From the NCBI GenBank assembly GCA_035652095.1, contig DASREM010000006.1:1-64000 (forward strand): DNA of 64,000 nucleotides. The letters run 5' to 3'. Made by a program: the position numbers and the translations under genes. The notes under the pieces were generated by a model. That model was not told the DNA's origin, did no database searches, and saw only the letters and a program-made list of their open reading frames with translations. The DNA comes from DASREM01 sp035652095 (lineage in GTDB: Bacteria; Acidobacteriota; Terriglobia; Terriglobales; Acidobacteriaceae). Shown one piece after another: positions 49,670 through 58,908 of the stretch (positions within the stretch are counted from its first letter, which is position 1; every line of letters begins with the position of its first letter).

Positions 49670-50449
49670 ATGCCGTCGTTCTTCCAAAGTCGTCGCACTC
49701 CATCCCTGCTAAGCCTGGAGCCCCGGCACACCGACGTGCCGGAATTGCGCTCGGCCGAACTGGCCGCGGTGTACTACGGCCAGCGCATGGCCGGCGATTT
49801 CTACGACTTCATCCGAGTAAGCCCCAACCGAGTCCTGTTTGGTTTGCTCGATGTCGCGGGCCGGCATGAGGAGAGCCGTGCGATATTGGCCGCGGCCCAG
49901 GAAACGTTCCGCACGGTTGCCATGGCAGCCTTCGCGCAGGAGGAGGTTAACGAGGCCACCGCTTTGGTGGATCTTTGCATCGAGATCAATCGAACAATTC
50001 TGCGGGCAGCCGGGGGCGTACGTTCGTGCCCTGCCTTCACCGGTTGTTATCACGAGGATCTGGGAACGGTCTGTTACGTGAACGCCGGACATACGCCTGC
50101 CTTGCTGCGTCATAGCACCGGTATCACCGAAATCGGAGCGACCGGCCTGCCATTTGGCTTGTTTTCCCACGCGACTTGCGATGCTCCAACCATCGCGGTC
50201 GAACCCAACGCGGCATTGCTATTGGTTTCCCGAGGAGTCGTGGAGGCCAAGTGCAAGGGTAACGAATTTGGGCTGGAAGGCGTTAAAAGGAGCCTTCAGA
50301 AAACAAATAACGAGAACGCGCGTGATCTCTGCGTAGGCGTGCTGAGCGATGTGAAGGAATTCATGTGTACGCCACCCACTCACAATGATGTTACGGCGTT
50401 GACGCTGTTAAGAGGAGCAGCCGCCAACGCCGTCGCAACTTCCAATTAA
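49670..50449 (+). CDS. PP2C-type (SpoIIE/RsbU-like) phosphatase, possibly impaired
   Basis: A 259-residue single-domain protein. PP2C landmarks are MAGDFYDFIRVSPNRVLFGLLDVAGRHEESR, YVNAGHTPALLRHS, LPFGLF and the final HNDVTALTL. In active SpoIIE/RsbU phosphatases the fourth region reads TDGVxEA with a metal-binding Asp; here it reads SRGVVEA, so that Asp is lost. The DVSGHG loop is also altered to DVAGRH. It may be weak or inactive. ATG 49670 was chosen as the start of family similarity. It overlaps the convergent M49-like gene by 4 bases. Confidence 0.78.
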   Translation: MPSFFQSRRTPSLLSLEPRHTDVPELRSAELAAVYYGQRMAGDFYDFIRVSPNRVLFGLLDVAGRHEESRAILAAAQETFRTVAMAAFAQEEVNEATALVDLCIEINRTILRAAGGVRSCPAFTGCYHEDLGTVCYVNAGHTPALLRHSTGITEIGATGLPFGLFSHATCDAPTIAVEPNAALLLVSRGVVEAKCKGNEFGLEGVKRSLQKTNNENARDLCVGVLSDVKEFMCTPPTHNDVTALTLLRGAAANAVATSN

Positions 50450-52221
50450 CTCTTGTTCTTCGGCCGCATCGAGCCCGCAGCCGGATCCGGCTTCGTAGCC
50501 GGAGCCAGTTCGTTCGCGGTTACAAAAACCGGTTCAATGTCGGTCGGAATGTCTTGAAGGCGGTCCAAGGCTCTCTGCACCGCCGGGCGAACTACTCCCA
50601 GCTCGTCAAGCATCTTCTTTGCTCCCGCGTAGTTGCCTTCTGCTTCCAGAGTCAGAAGGTCGTGATCGAGATCGCTGACTGCCTGCTTGATTTTCTTCAT
50701 GTCAACCGCGAAGGTTCCGTCGCCATGTTGGACGAATCCGCCCTTGTCCATTAAGTAGTTGACTTGGATCGCCATTCCTTTGCCATGGGCATCTTCCAGC
50801 CCGAAACGCAGACTACGAAATGCCGAGGCCAGGAAAGTGGTGTACAACTGCCGCTGGGCGGCCTCATCCGACGGGAGGGTTTTTTCCAGGCCCATCTCCT
50901 TTACGTGGTCCATCATGTACTGCAGCGCAAAAAGACCAGTCACGTCGGCCTTGGCTTCTTCAATGGCGCTGTACAAGCCTTTCAGTTCCTCGCGGGGTGT
51001 CGTCTCCCGCCCTTGTACCCTGATCTGATGGGGACCAAGCCCATGCATCAATTCATGGGCAAGAATGTGAGTGAAGAACGGCTCAAAGCTGACATCGGCA
51101 ACCGCGCTCTCCTTGAGGGTTTTGCGTGCGATCGGGATCAGGACGCTATGGAACTTTGCCTCTTGAACGTTCTTTAGCATCACTCGCTTGCTGCCCTTCT
51201 GCTGGACCACCCGCTCATCATTGGGCAGGTTGTAAGCGGCGGTCTGAACCCCGTGTGCGCCATCGCCTGAACTCAATATCTGGTCCACCACGCGGATCGG
51301 AGCTGCCGCCCCGAGCTTAGGATTGCGATACTGGGGATCAATCGGCAGGTGGTCTTCAATCTGCTGCAATTGCTGAGTGAAGGCTCCGAGCTTGGCGGTC
51401 TCCGCGTCGTCTCTCAGGCTCACATAGGCTTCGAATGCAGCTTTGTAGCCGAAAATTTCGTCGTTATAGGTTTCGTACGGCCCAATGGTGATATCGAGCG
51501 GCGCGTCCAGATCCATCCAGGCCAGGTCGCTTTCGTAATAGTTGTTGGACAGATAGGCGTCCGCCCTGAGGCTCAGGAATTTTTTCAACGACGGATTGTC
51601 GGTCAGGCCTGCCGCGTCACGGAGGAGATTGGCGGCCTGAGTCAACTCGTTTTTGTATTCCTCGTTATAGGGAACGATGGTCAGTGCTCGACTGTCCGCC
51701 CCCGGGCCCCCTTTGCGGCGAATGACCGTAAAGAAGCCAGTGGCCTGCTTCTTTTCATCTTCCGAGAGCGTGGCCAACCAGCTCTCGAACTCCTGCTTAG
51801 TCATATCTTCCGGATAGAAATTCGCTCCTTCCGGCTTGCGTGGCGGGACCCCGGGAATGAAAGCGGTGAATTTGTCGATGGCTGACCACGGTGCCTTGTT
51901 GATCCAAAAATAATTCAACCGGGCCTTACCCAGAGGAGTGCTGTCTTTTTGCAGTTTGCCGTACAAGGCAATGTCGCCACTCCAGTACTGCTTCATGAAT
52001 ATGTCATTCAGAATACGAGCCGATTCAATCAACTTGACTAGCGCCTGCTTATCTCCGGCCGATAGTTTTGAAGTGTCTACACGAAGCGGAGTGGGTGCGA
52101 AACGGCTCGCCATTTTGTTCAATTCGGCGAGGCCAGGAACGGACGTTTTGGACTGTTGAGCCATGCTGGAACAACTCACGAACACGCAGAATAGGACCAA
52201 GAGGAAAGAAAATAGACGCAT
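50446..52221 (-). CDS. Exported M49-like (dipeptidyl-peptidase III-like) metallopeptidase
   Basis: A 591-residue protein with a signal sequence (FSFLLVLFCVFVSCSSMA); VSC could also be a weak lipobox. The zinc motif is HELMH (389-393), followed by GLGPH, and the second motif is EEAKAD (421-426), which matches the EExxAD region of family M49. Classical M49 enzymes have the longer HExxGH; a five-residue HExxH form is known, as I recall, from a Caldithrix enzyme. It probably acts on peptides in the periplasm. Its stop overlaps the PP2C-like stop, and the gene lies divergent from the surA-like gene. Confidence 0.8.
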   Translation of the reverse strand: MRLFSFLLVLFCVFVSCSSMAQQSKTSVPGLAELNKMASRFAPTPLRVDTSKLSAGDKQALVKLIESARILNDIFMKQYWSGDIALYGKLQKDSTPLGKARLNYFWINKAPWSAIDKFTAFIPGVPPRKPEGANFYPEDMTKQEFESWLATLSEDEKKQATGFFTVIRRKGGPGADSRALTIVPYNEEYKNELTQAANLLRDAAGLTDNPSLKKFLSLRADAYLSNNYYESDLAWMDLDAPLDITIGPYETYNDEIFGYKAAFEAYVSLRDDAETAKLGAFTQQLQQIEDHLPIDPQYRNPKLGAAAPIRVVDQILSSGDGAHGVQTAAYNLPNDERVVQQKGSKRVMLKNVQEAKFHSVLIPIARKTLKESAVADVSFEPFFTHILAHELMHGLGPHQIRVQGRETTPREELKGLYSAIEEAKADVTGLFALQYMMDHVKEMGLEKTLPSDEAAQRQLYTTFLASAFRSLRFGLEDAHGKGMAIQVNYLMDKGGFVQHGDGTFAVDMKKIKQAVSDLDHDLLTLEAEGNYAGAKKMLDELGVVRPAVQRALDRLQDIPTDIEPVFVTANELAPATKPDPAAGSMRPKNKS

Positions 52222-52379
52222 GAGAACTTACCTCCCGCTCGAATGATGACTTGGAAACCCCATATCATAACAGCCTAAGGCACTGGTTCGGCCCGCGCGT
52301 CCGGAGGTACAATAGATAAACACAATTTCCTTTGCGAATGGCGCAGACTTGCTGCCACCGATTCGCCAAACAGGTTCTT

Positions 52380-53468
52380 ATGCGTAAAATCGTTTCCCTT
52401 TCCTTATTTGTTGCTGTTCTCGCTTGCGTCCCCTTGGTAGCTGCAGACCTGGTGGTCGAAGAGATCATCGCGCGTGTCAACAATCAGATCATCACGCGAT
52501 CTGAGTTCCAGCGGAGTAAAGAACAGTTGAAGCAGGAAGCCCAGCAACAAGAAGGTGCCAATGCAGACAAAGCGGTTGCCGCGCGCGAGAAAGACGTGCT
52601 CCGCGACCTGATTGATCAGCAATTGCTGCTGGAAAAAGGTAAAGACCTGGGCATTACTGCTGATACCGAACTGGTCAAGCGCCTCGACGAGATGCGCAAG
52701 CAGATGAACCTTGAGAGCATGGACGACCTGGAGAAGGCCGCGCAAAACCAGGGCATCTCTTTCGAGGACTTCAAGCAAAACCTGCGTAACCAGATCATCA
52801 CCCAGCAGGTGATCGGCAAAGAGGTCGGTTCCAAGCTCAACATCACGAAAGAAGAAGAGCAGCAGTTCTACGATGCTCATAAGCAAGAACTCGAGCAGCC
52901 TGAGCAGATCCGACTCAGCGAAATCCTGGTCTCAACAGACAAGAAACCCGGTGCGCCGGACGATGATGCGGAACGGGTCGCGGCTGCACAGTCCAAGGCC
53001 AACGATCTCGTTGACCAACTTCGGAAGGGCGCAAGCTTTGAAGATATTGCGAAGAAAAATTCGGACGGTCCGACCGCTTCCCAAGGTGGAGATTTGGGAT
53101 ATTTCAAGCGCGGCACGCTGGCTAAAGAACTGGAAGACACCACTTTTGCAATGAAGCCGGGCGACGTTTCCGATGCGATTCGAACCAAGCAGGGCTTCGT
53201 GATTCTCAAAGTCTCCGAACATCAGCAGGCTGGCGTGCCGGCCATGGCCGATGTGGAGCCCCGGGTTCAGGACGCGCTCTACATGCAGAAGCTTCAGCCG
53301 GCTTTGCGCGCCTATTTGCAGAAGCTCCGCGAGGATGCCTTCATTGACATCAAGCAGGGTTACGTTGACACCGGCGCCAGCCCGAACCAGACCAAGCCGG
53401 TAGAAACCGCCTCCAAAGACCTGAAGGCAAAAGAACTCAAGAAGAAGAAAAAATTAGGGCTGTTCTGA
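52380..53468 (+). CDS. SurA-like periplasmic chaperone / peptidyl-prolyl isomerase
   Basis: A 362-residue exported protein (signal IVSLSLFVAVLACVPLVAA). The N-terminal chaperone part begins VEEIIARVNNQIITRSEFQR, a SurA-type start, and includes LRDLIDQQLLLEKGKDLGI. The parvulin domain is near 185-285, with IRLSEILVST, FEDIAKKNSDGPTASQGGDLGYFKRGTL and AIRTKQGFVILKV. It would assist folding of outer-membrane proteins. The tail ends KELKKKKKLGLF, a Lys-rich end. ATG 52380 was chosen because it begins the signal; the longer frame from 52332 has no basis. Confidence 0.9.
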   Translation: MRKIVSLSLFVAVLACVPLVAADLVVEEIIARVNNQIITRSEFQRSKEQLKQEAQQQEGANADKAVAAREKDVLRDLIDQQLLLEKGKDLGITADTELVKRLDEMRKQMNLESMDDLEKAAQNQGISFEDFKQNLRNQIITQQVIGKEVGSKLNITKEEEQQFYDAHKQELEQPEQIRLSEILVSTDKKPGAPDDDAERVAAAQSKANDLVDQLRKGASFEDIAKKNSDGPTASQGGDLGYFKRGTLAKELEDTTFAMKPGDVSDAIRTKQGFVILKVSEHQQAGVPAMADVEPRVQDALYMQKLQPALRAYLQKLREDAFIDIKQGYVDTGASPNQTKPVETASKDLKAKELKKKKKLGLF

Positions 53469-53534
53469 TTATTGGGTTAAGCTGGGCGTTGATAGCGTGT
53501 GCGTGGGCCGCGCGCGATTCCCGGCTCAATCCGT

Positions 53535-54635
53535 ATGAAAGAATTCTTTCTCTGCGACTGCATTCAGTTCGAGAACAAGATCATCACTTCCAGTTTTGTT
53601 GTCGTCTCCAAGCAGGTAAAACCTAAGAAAACCGGCGAACCTTATCTAGCCCTGACTCTGGGCGACCGGTCCGGTCTGATTGAAGCCAAGATGTGGGACA
53701 ACGTCGAGGATGCACTCAACGCCTTCGACCAGGATGACTACATCAAAGTCAAGGGGCTCATCAATAAGTACAAGAATCGGTTCCAACTGACGATCCACAA
53801 GCTGCGCCGGCTGGGAGACTCTGAGATCGAATTTGCCGATTACCTCCCCAAGACCACGAAGGACATTGGGGAGCTGTGGCAGACGTTAAGCGGGTTCGTT
53901 GAGAGCTTTCAGAACCATCACCTAAAAGCGCTGGTCCAATCTTTCATGGCGGATTCGGAAATCGCTGAGGCCTACCGGAATGCGCCGGCCGCAAAAACCC
54001 TTCACCATGCCTACATTGGGGGACTGCTCGATCACGTAGTTTCGCTGTTTCGTTCCTGCGACCTGATATGCCGGAACTACCCGCAAATCAACCGCGATCT
54101 TTTGTTGACGGGCGCTTTTCTTCATGACATCGGGAAGATCCACGAACTGACCTACAACCGTTCCTTTTCTTACACTACGCGCGGCCAACTGCTGGGGCAC
54201 ATGATCATCGAGTTGGAGATGCTCCAGGCCAAGCTTGCAGCGCTTCCCGATTTTCCCGAGGAGCTCAAGACTCTGGTCGAACACCTCATCATCAGTCACC
54301 ACGGGGAATATGAGTTCGGATCTCCCAAATTGCCCATGTTCCCGGAAGCTTTGATGCTCCACTACATGGATGATCTGGACTCGAAAATGGAGAGCATGCG
54401 CGCCCATTTTGAGAGAGAAGCTGAATTGGACAATCCCTGGACGGGTTACAATTCCTCGCTGGGGCGGCCTCTTTTGAACACTGTGAAATTCCTTGAAAAG
54501 AAGGCTTCGCGCAGCGATTCGGCGGCTGCGCAGAACTTGACCGACTCCGGCTCGCTTGTTCCTGCCAGTGATGGAAACGGCACGCAAACTGACAAAATCA
54601 AATTACCTGCTACTCTCTTTTCCGACAAAGCGTAA
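53535..54635 (+). CDS. YhaM-type OB-fold/HD exoribonuclease
   Basis: A 366-residue protein. The N-terminal OB fold (1-95) includes PYLALTLGDRSGLIEAKMWD and DYIKVKGLINKYKNRFQLTI. The HD domain has LHHAYIGGLLDHVVSL, LLTGAFLHDIGKIHELTY with the HD pair, LIISHHGEYEFGSPKLP and LHYMDDLDSKM, the YhaM pattern. YhaM of Bacillus is a 3'-5' exoribonuclease. The C-terminal 40 residues are low-complexity. ATG 53535 is chosen; the longer frame from 53499 adds unrelated residues. It lies 66 bases after the surA-like gene and may share its transcript. Confidence 0.88.
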   Translation: MKEFFLCDCIQFENKIITSSFVVVSKQVKPKKTGEPYLALTLGDRSGLIEAKMWDNVEDALNAFDQDDYIKVKGLINKYKNRFQLTIHKLRRLGDSEIEFADYLPKTTKDIGELWQTLSGFVESFQNHHLKALVQSFMADSEIAEAYRNAPAAKTLHHAYIGGLLDHVVSLFRSCDLICRNYPQINRDLLLTGAFLHDIGKIHELTYNRSFSYTTRGQLLGHMIIELEMLQAKLAALPDFPEELKTLVEHLIISHHGEYEFGSPKLPMFPEALMLHYMDDLDSKMESMRAHFEREAELDNPWTGYNSSLGRPLLNTVKFLEKKASRSDSAAAQNLTDSGSLVPASDGNGTQTDKIKLPATLFSDKA

Positions 54636-54713
54636 AATTGGTTGGCCACTACGTGGGTTCGGGAATATCTGTTCCGAGTCTCTGGTACAGCAGTTTCTAG
54701 AAACGGAGGATGT

Positions 54714-55421
54714 ATGCGATCCCGCTCGCTCGCAATTTCTTTGGCGTTCTATTTGGTCTTCACGCTCACCGGCTGCAATAGCAAACCGGCAGACAATGCA
54801 ACGACTTCTACTGATACCAATCAGCCATCAGGCGCATCTACGCCGGCGCCCACTGCGAACAATGCGACCAGCAAGGCCGCGGCCCCGCACAAACCGATGG
54901 CGGAAGCGCCCAAACCGGTTGTAATTCCAGCAGGGACGGTCCTGACCGTACGTCTCGGTGAGGCGCTCAGTTCCAAAACCAGCCAAGCCGGGCAGTCCTT
55001 CACGGCAACCCTGGCCGAGCCCGTCCAGGTCGACGGCAAAGACGTGATTCCTTCGGGCGCGTCCGCGTCCGGTACTGTGACCGATGCCAAGCCCTTGGGC
55101 AGGTTCAAAGGCGGCGCGAGCCTGGCCGTGAGACTGATTTCAATCAACATCAACGGAACGGATCATCCGATTGAAACCACATCCGTTATGCGAACCGAGA
55201 AAGGCAAGGGCAAGCGTACCGCGACCATGGTTGGAGGAGGCGCCGGACTGGGAGCATTGATCGGCGGTCTTGCCGGCGGCGGCAAAGGCGCCGCGATCGG
55301 TGCATTGGCAGGCGCAGGAGCCGGTACAGCGGGAACCGCGTTTACGGGAAACAAGGATGTGGTGCTTCCCGCCGAAACCGCATTGAGCTTTAAACTCGAT
55401 CAGCCTATCGAGTTGAAATAG
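54714..55421 (+). CDS. Glycine-zipper lipoprotein
   Basis: A 235-residue protein. A signal with lipobox LTGC places Cys near residue 20, so it is probably an outer-membrane or periplasmic lipoprotein. A Thr/Pro/Ala-rich linker precedes a beta domain (about 70-150) starting VVIPAGTVLTVRLGEALSSK, similar to domains of many acidobacterial envelope proteins. The C-terminal part has a glycine zipper (GGGAGLGALIGGLAGGGKGA, GALAGAGAGTAG) that can insert in a membrane. A GGAGGA site precedes the ATG at 54714. Function unknown. Confidence 0.82.
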   Translation: MRSRSLAISLAFYLVFTLTGCNSKPADNATTSTDTNQPSGASTPAPTANNATSKAAAPHKPMAEAPKPVVIPAGTVLTVRLGEALSSKTSQAGQSFTATLAEPVQVDGKDVIPSGASASGTVTDAKPLGRFKGGASLAVRLISININGTDHPIETTSVMRTEKGKGKRTATMVGGGAGLGALIGGLAGGGKGAAIGALAGAGAGTAGTAFTGNKDVVLPAETALSFKLDQPIELK

Positions 55422-55438
55422 AATTGCGCTGAAATGAG

Positions 55439-55467
55439 AAACTCCCAGGCAGCCCGCCTGGGAGTTT
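55439..55467. terminator. Bidirectional rho-independent terminator
   Basis: A perfect 12-base stem (AAACTCCCAGGC with GCCTGGGAGTTT) and a 5-base loop. A-run on one side and T-run on the other lets it work in both directions, between the convergent lipoprotein gene and the NarL-type regulator gene. Confidence 0.85.
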
Positions 55468-55480
55468 GCTTGGAACTTCG

Positions 55481-56146
55481 CTAAGCTCCCGCCGGCATTT
55501 TCACGATCTTCTTCTGGATGGCATAGGTCACCAGCTGAGCTTTGTTGTGAATGTTCAGCTTGCGCATCAGGTTGAACTTGTGCGCCTCCACTGTCTTTAT
55601 GCTTAGGCCGAGCATCCCCGCGATTTCGCGAACAGAGTTCCCCTCGGCAATCATCTTGATGACCTCCCGCTCGCGCGGGGTCAGAGTCGAACTTCGAGAC
55701 ATCCGCGAGGGCAGCCCTTGAGAGCGGGATCGAAAATCGTCCACCAGTTTTTCCAGGACTTGTGGGCTTAGATATTTCCGGCCTTGAGACACTTCCCTGA
55801 CTGCGGTAATAAGCTTCGGGGCTGGCGCGTCCTTCAGCACGTAACCCGACGCGCCTACTTCGATACATTGCAGCAGATACTCCTCATCCTCATACATGGT
55901 GAGGAAGATCAGCCTAGTTCCGGGGCAGTTTCGTTCGATCAGACGCGCGGCCTCAAAGCTCGACATTCCCGGCATACCAATATCCATCAGGACCACGTCG
56001 GGTTTCAGCTCGCGAACTCTTTCCAATCCCCCTACGGCATCGCTTGCCTCCCCTACCACCTGGATGTCCGGTTCGCTCTCCAGCAATCGCCGCAAACCAT
56101 CGCGGAATAGCGTGTGATCATCAACTACTATGCATCGGATGGGCAT
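55481..56146 (-). CDS. NarL/FixJ-family response regulator
   Basis: A 221-residue regulator. The receiver has the acidic pair in IVVDDHTLFRDGL, phospho-acceptor D55 (VLMDIGMPGMSSFE) and the lysine in GYVLKDAP. The C-terminal LuxR-type helix-turn-helix reads LTPREREVIKMIAEGNSVREIAGMLGLSIKTVEAHKFNLMRKL, in parts LTPREREVIKMIAEGNSVRE and SIKTVEAHKFNLMRKL. It is a dimeric DNA-binding activator. It overlaps the histidine kinase gene by 26 bases, its clear partner. Confidence 0.94.
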   Translation of the reverse strand: MPIRCIVVDDHTLFRDGLRRLLESEPDIQVVGEASDAVGGLERVRELKPDVVLMDIGMPGMSSFEAARLIERNCPGTRLIFLTMYEDEEYLLQCIEVGASGYVLKDAPAPKLITAVREVSQGRKYLSPQVLEKLVDDFRSRSQGLPSRMSRSSTLTPREREVIKMIAEGNSVREIAGMLGLSIKTVEAHKFNLMRKLNIHNKAQLVTYAIQKKIVKMPAGA

Positions 56147-56969
56147 GGATGTATTGGGTTTCAGGTTTCAGCAGACGAGTTTGCTGCGCCCTCTTGCGTC
56201 CTTTCTTCGTTTTCCCCCCGACGCGATTCGGATGGATTTCCTCACCGACTTCCGGAACCGTGCTGAGCTTCCGCGTTTTTCGAAATGCCGGCAACATCAC
56301 TCGAACGCGGGTGCCTCTGCCATTTCGCGACCGCACTCGAACTGTCCCGCCCAGAGCCGCGATCCGTTCTCGCATCCCCCAGAGCCCGAAACTACCCCGT
56401 CGTGAATCGGTTCTGGAGAATCCAACCCCGTCATCCTCGATCAATAACCTCAGTTCACCCTGCTCCAGCTCCAGCCGCACCACGCAGTTCTGAGCTTGCG
56501 AGTGCTTTGCGACGTTGTGCAGAGCTTCCTGCACTGCTCGATAAATGCCAACTTCGAATTCATGATCTACGCCATTCAGGTTTTCCGGCAGAAACAGCTT
56601 GCCTTTGATCCCTGTGTTCTTGGTAAGTTCTCGAGCCTCTTTCCGTATCGCTGCCAGCAGCCCTAGCTCGTCTAATGTGCGAGGCGACAAGCGGGCGATG
56701 ATGCGACGCAGGTCCCCAATGGTTCGATCCAGCATCGTCATCGCATCCTGGATCTTAGGTTCCGCTTCTCCGCCACGGCATTCGTTGGCCACCATGCTCA
56801 GGTAGAGGCGTAAGACCATCAGGCCCTGGCCGGTTTCGTCGTGCAACTCCCGGCTGATTCGCTTGCGCTCTTCTTCCTGCGCGCGAAGCAGGTGCAGAGA
56901 CAACTCTGAAACCTGGGTGGTCGCAGCTTCGCGGGCGTTCACGGCCTTGGAGCGGGTCCTGCTAGGCAC
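56121..56969 (-). CDS. NarX-type (HisKA_3) histidine kinase
   Basis: A 282-residue soluble kinase without sensor domain or membrane span. The H-box RAQEEERKRISRELHDETGQ has the His at 43. The HATPase domain has YRAVQEALHNVAKHSQAQ (N-box), IEDDGVGFSR (G1) and GSFGLWGMRERIAALGGTV (G2), so it looks active. The 45-residue C-terminal tail is Lys/Arg-rich and probably disordered. Its signal is unknown; it may receive it through a partner. It pairs with the NarL-type regulator it overlaps. Confidence 0.9.
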   Translation of the reverse strand: MPSRTRSKAVNAREAATTQVSELSLHLLRAQEEERKRISRELHDETGQGLMVLRLYLSMVANECRGGEAEPKIQDAMTMLDRTIGDLRRIIARLSPRTLDELGLLAAIRKEARELTKNTGIKGKLFLPENLNGVDHEFEVGIYRAVQEALHNVAKHSQAQNCVVRLELEQGELRLLIEDDGVGFSRTDSRRGSFGLWGMRERIAALGGTVRVRSRNGRGTRVRVMLPAFRKTRKLSTVPEVGEEIHPNRVGGKTKKGRKRAQQTRLLKPETQYIHAHPMHSS

Positions 56970-57180
56970 GTAGATACCTCAGAGCCAGAGATCCTCGGAA
57001 GTGGCGACTTCATGCCGGGCTGGCATCGGTAACCACCAGGTGCGGGGTTAATCTTAAGTTAACCCTATTCTAGCAAGTTCCCGGCACGTCAGGGCAACTC
57101 TGAGGCACAGAAAATCAGGGATTTGATGTACTCGGCTTGCTCCGGGTTTGCTGCTGCTATCAGCTACAATCCAAAAGACC

Positions 57181-58347
57181 ATGCTTCGTTACTACACAGC
57201 CGGGGAGTCCCATGGGGAGGCGCTGGTGGCCTTCCTTTCTGGCTTGCCGGCGGGTCTAGCCATTGATCAAGCCTTTGTGGACCACGAACTCTGGCGGCGC
57301 CAGCAAGGCTACGGACGCGGTGGGCGCATGAAAATCGAAAAGGACCATGCCCACCTCCTGTCCGGAGTGCGCGATGGCAGGACTATTGGTTCGCCGATTT
57401 CCATTCTGCTGCAAAACCGGGATTGGCAGAATTGGCAAGAGTCGCTTCCTGTCGCTGTCGGAGACCCTTCAAAGCATCGCGCTGTGACATCTCCCCGCCC
57501 TGGCCATGCCGACCTGGCGGGGGCCCTCAAGTACAATTTTCCCGAAGCTCGCTATGTCTTAGAACGCGCGTCCGCCCGCGAATCCGCTGCCCGCGTCGCC
57601 TTGGGAGCCATTGCCAAATTATTTCTTCGCGAGCTTAAGATTGAAGTGCTTAGCCACGTCATCGCGGTCGGAAACGCCAGCATGGGGTCAACCGAGGTGC
57701 CGTGGGACCGGGTCCTTTCCCTATCCAGCAAGTCCGAGGTTCTTCTCGGCTGTGTGGACACCGATATCGAAAGGCGCATGAAAGACGAGGTCGATCGAGC
57801 GCTGAAAACCGGGGACTCCGTGGGAGGCGTTTTCGAAGTGGTGGTTCACCAGGCCCCCCCGGGTTTGGGAAGTTATGCGCAATGGGACGAGCGGCTGGAC
57901 GCCCTGCTGGCGGCGGCGGTCATGTCGCTGCAGGCAGTAAAGGCAGTCGAAGTCGGCACCGGAGTTACCGCCGCTGCTTCCGCTGGGTCCGCCGTGCATG
58001 ATGAAATAGGTTTTGACGGGTCAGCCGGATTCACCCGGGCGAGTAACAATGCGGGCGGAATCGAAGGCGGGGTCTCGAATGGCCAGGAAATTCGCGTGCG
58101 CGGGTACTTGAAGCCAATCTCAACCTTGCGGCGGCCCTTGAAGTCGGTGGATTTCGCAACCCGGCGGCCGGTGAGCGCCGCCTATGAACGCTCCGATGTT
58201 TGCGTCGTTCCCGCGGCCGGTGTGGCTGCGGAGGCGATGGTCGCGCTCACCATAGCTCGCTGCTGTCTGGAGAAGTTCGGCGGGGATTCCATGGGTGAAG
58301 TATTGAGAAATTTTCGGGGTTATCTTGAGCAATTGAGGAGCTATTAA
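57181..58347 (+). CDS. aroC: Chorismate synthase
   Basis: A 388-residue enzyme that makes chorismate from 5-enolpyruvylshikimate 3-phosphate with reduced FMN, the last step of the shikimate pathway. Signatures are RYYTAGESHGEALVAFLSGLPAG, YGRGGRMKIEKDHA, SPISILLQNRDWQNW, RPGHADLAGALKYN and FTRASNNAGGIEGGVSNGQ. The length is normal. The ATG at 57181 begins the family sequence; the longer frame from 57148 adds unrelated residues. The 211-base gap before it, after the divergent kinase, presumably holds its promoter. Confidence 0.96.
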   Translation: MLRYYTAGESHGEALVAFLSGLPAGLAIDQAFVDHELWRRQQGYGRGGRMKIEKDHAHLLSGVRDGRTIGSPISILLQNRDWQNWQESLPVAVGDPSKHRAVTSPRPGHADLAGALKYNFPEARYVLERASARESAARVALGAIAKLFLRELKIEVLSHVIAVGNASMGSTEVPWDRVLSLSSKSEVLLGCVDTDIERRMKDEVDRALKTGDSVGGVFEVVVHQAPPGLGSYAQWDERLDALLAAAVMSLQAVKAVEVGTGVTAAASAGSAVHDEIGFDGSAGFTRASNNAGGIEGGVSNGQEIRVRGYLKPISTLRRPLKSVDFATRRPVSAAYERSDVCVVPAAGVAAEAMVALTIARCCLEKFGGDSMGEVLRNFRGYLEQLRSY

Positions 58348-58385
58348 GGCGGCGGTTTCTGTACCCGCGCGCTCAGCCACGTCCG

Positions 58386-58895
58386 ATGATCTATCCCATT
58401 GTGAAATATGGTGACGCAGTCCTGGAAACTCCCGCAAAGCCGGTCACGGAATTTGATGAGGATTTGAAAAAACTCGTCGAAGACATGTTCGAGTCTATGT
58501 ACGCGGCTCACGGTGTGGGCTTGGCCGCACCTCAGATCGGCATATCGAAACGGCTCGCCGTGATTGATGTGACCTTCAAAGAAGATCCCGACGCGAAACT
58601 GGTCCTGGTCAACCCCGAGATCATTCACACCGAGGGAAAACACCGGCAGAACGAAGGCTGCCTCAGCATCCCTGAATTTCGTGAGCCGGTTACGCGGGCC
58701 CACAAAGTGACCATTCGCGCTCAGGATGTAAATGGAAAATGGTTCGAAAAGACTGGAGAGGAACTGCTGGCGCGCGCGTTCCTACACGAGACCGATCACC
58801 TGAACGGGAAACTTTACATCAGCCATATCAGCGCACTGAAGCGGGATCTGATGAAACGCAAAATCAGGAAATTGATAAAAGCCGGAGAATGGTAA
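58386..58895 (+). CDS. def: Peptide deformylase
   Basis: A 169-residue metalloenzyme that removes formyl groups from new N-termini. All three motifs are intact: GVGLAAPQIG (43-52), EGCLSIP (90-96, with the metal-binding Cys) and HETDH (134-138). It lies 38 bases after aroC and 13 before fmt; def-fmt is a common pair because the two enzymes act on the same formyl group cycle. Confidence 0.96.
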   Translation: MIYPIVKYGDAVLETPAKPVTEFDEDLKKLVEDMFESMYAAHGVGLAAPQIGISKRLAVIDVTFKEDPDAKLVLVNPEIIHTEGKHRQNEGCLSIPEFREPVTRAHKVTIRAQDVNGKWFEKTGEELLARAFLHETDHLNGKLYISHISALKRDLMKRKIRKLIKAGEW

Positions 58896-58908
58896 ACCAC
58901 AGGCGCCC

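Noticed and set aside
45614..52221. Peptidase/phosphatase group as a defence island
   Set aside because: No nuclease, toxin, ATPase or mobile gene; the proteins have signal peptides and look like ordinary envelope enzymes.
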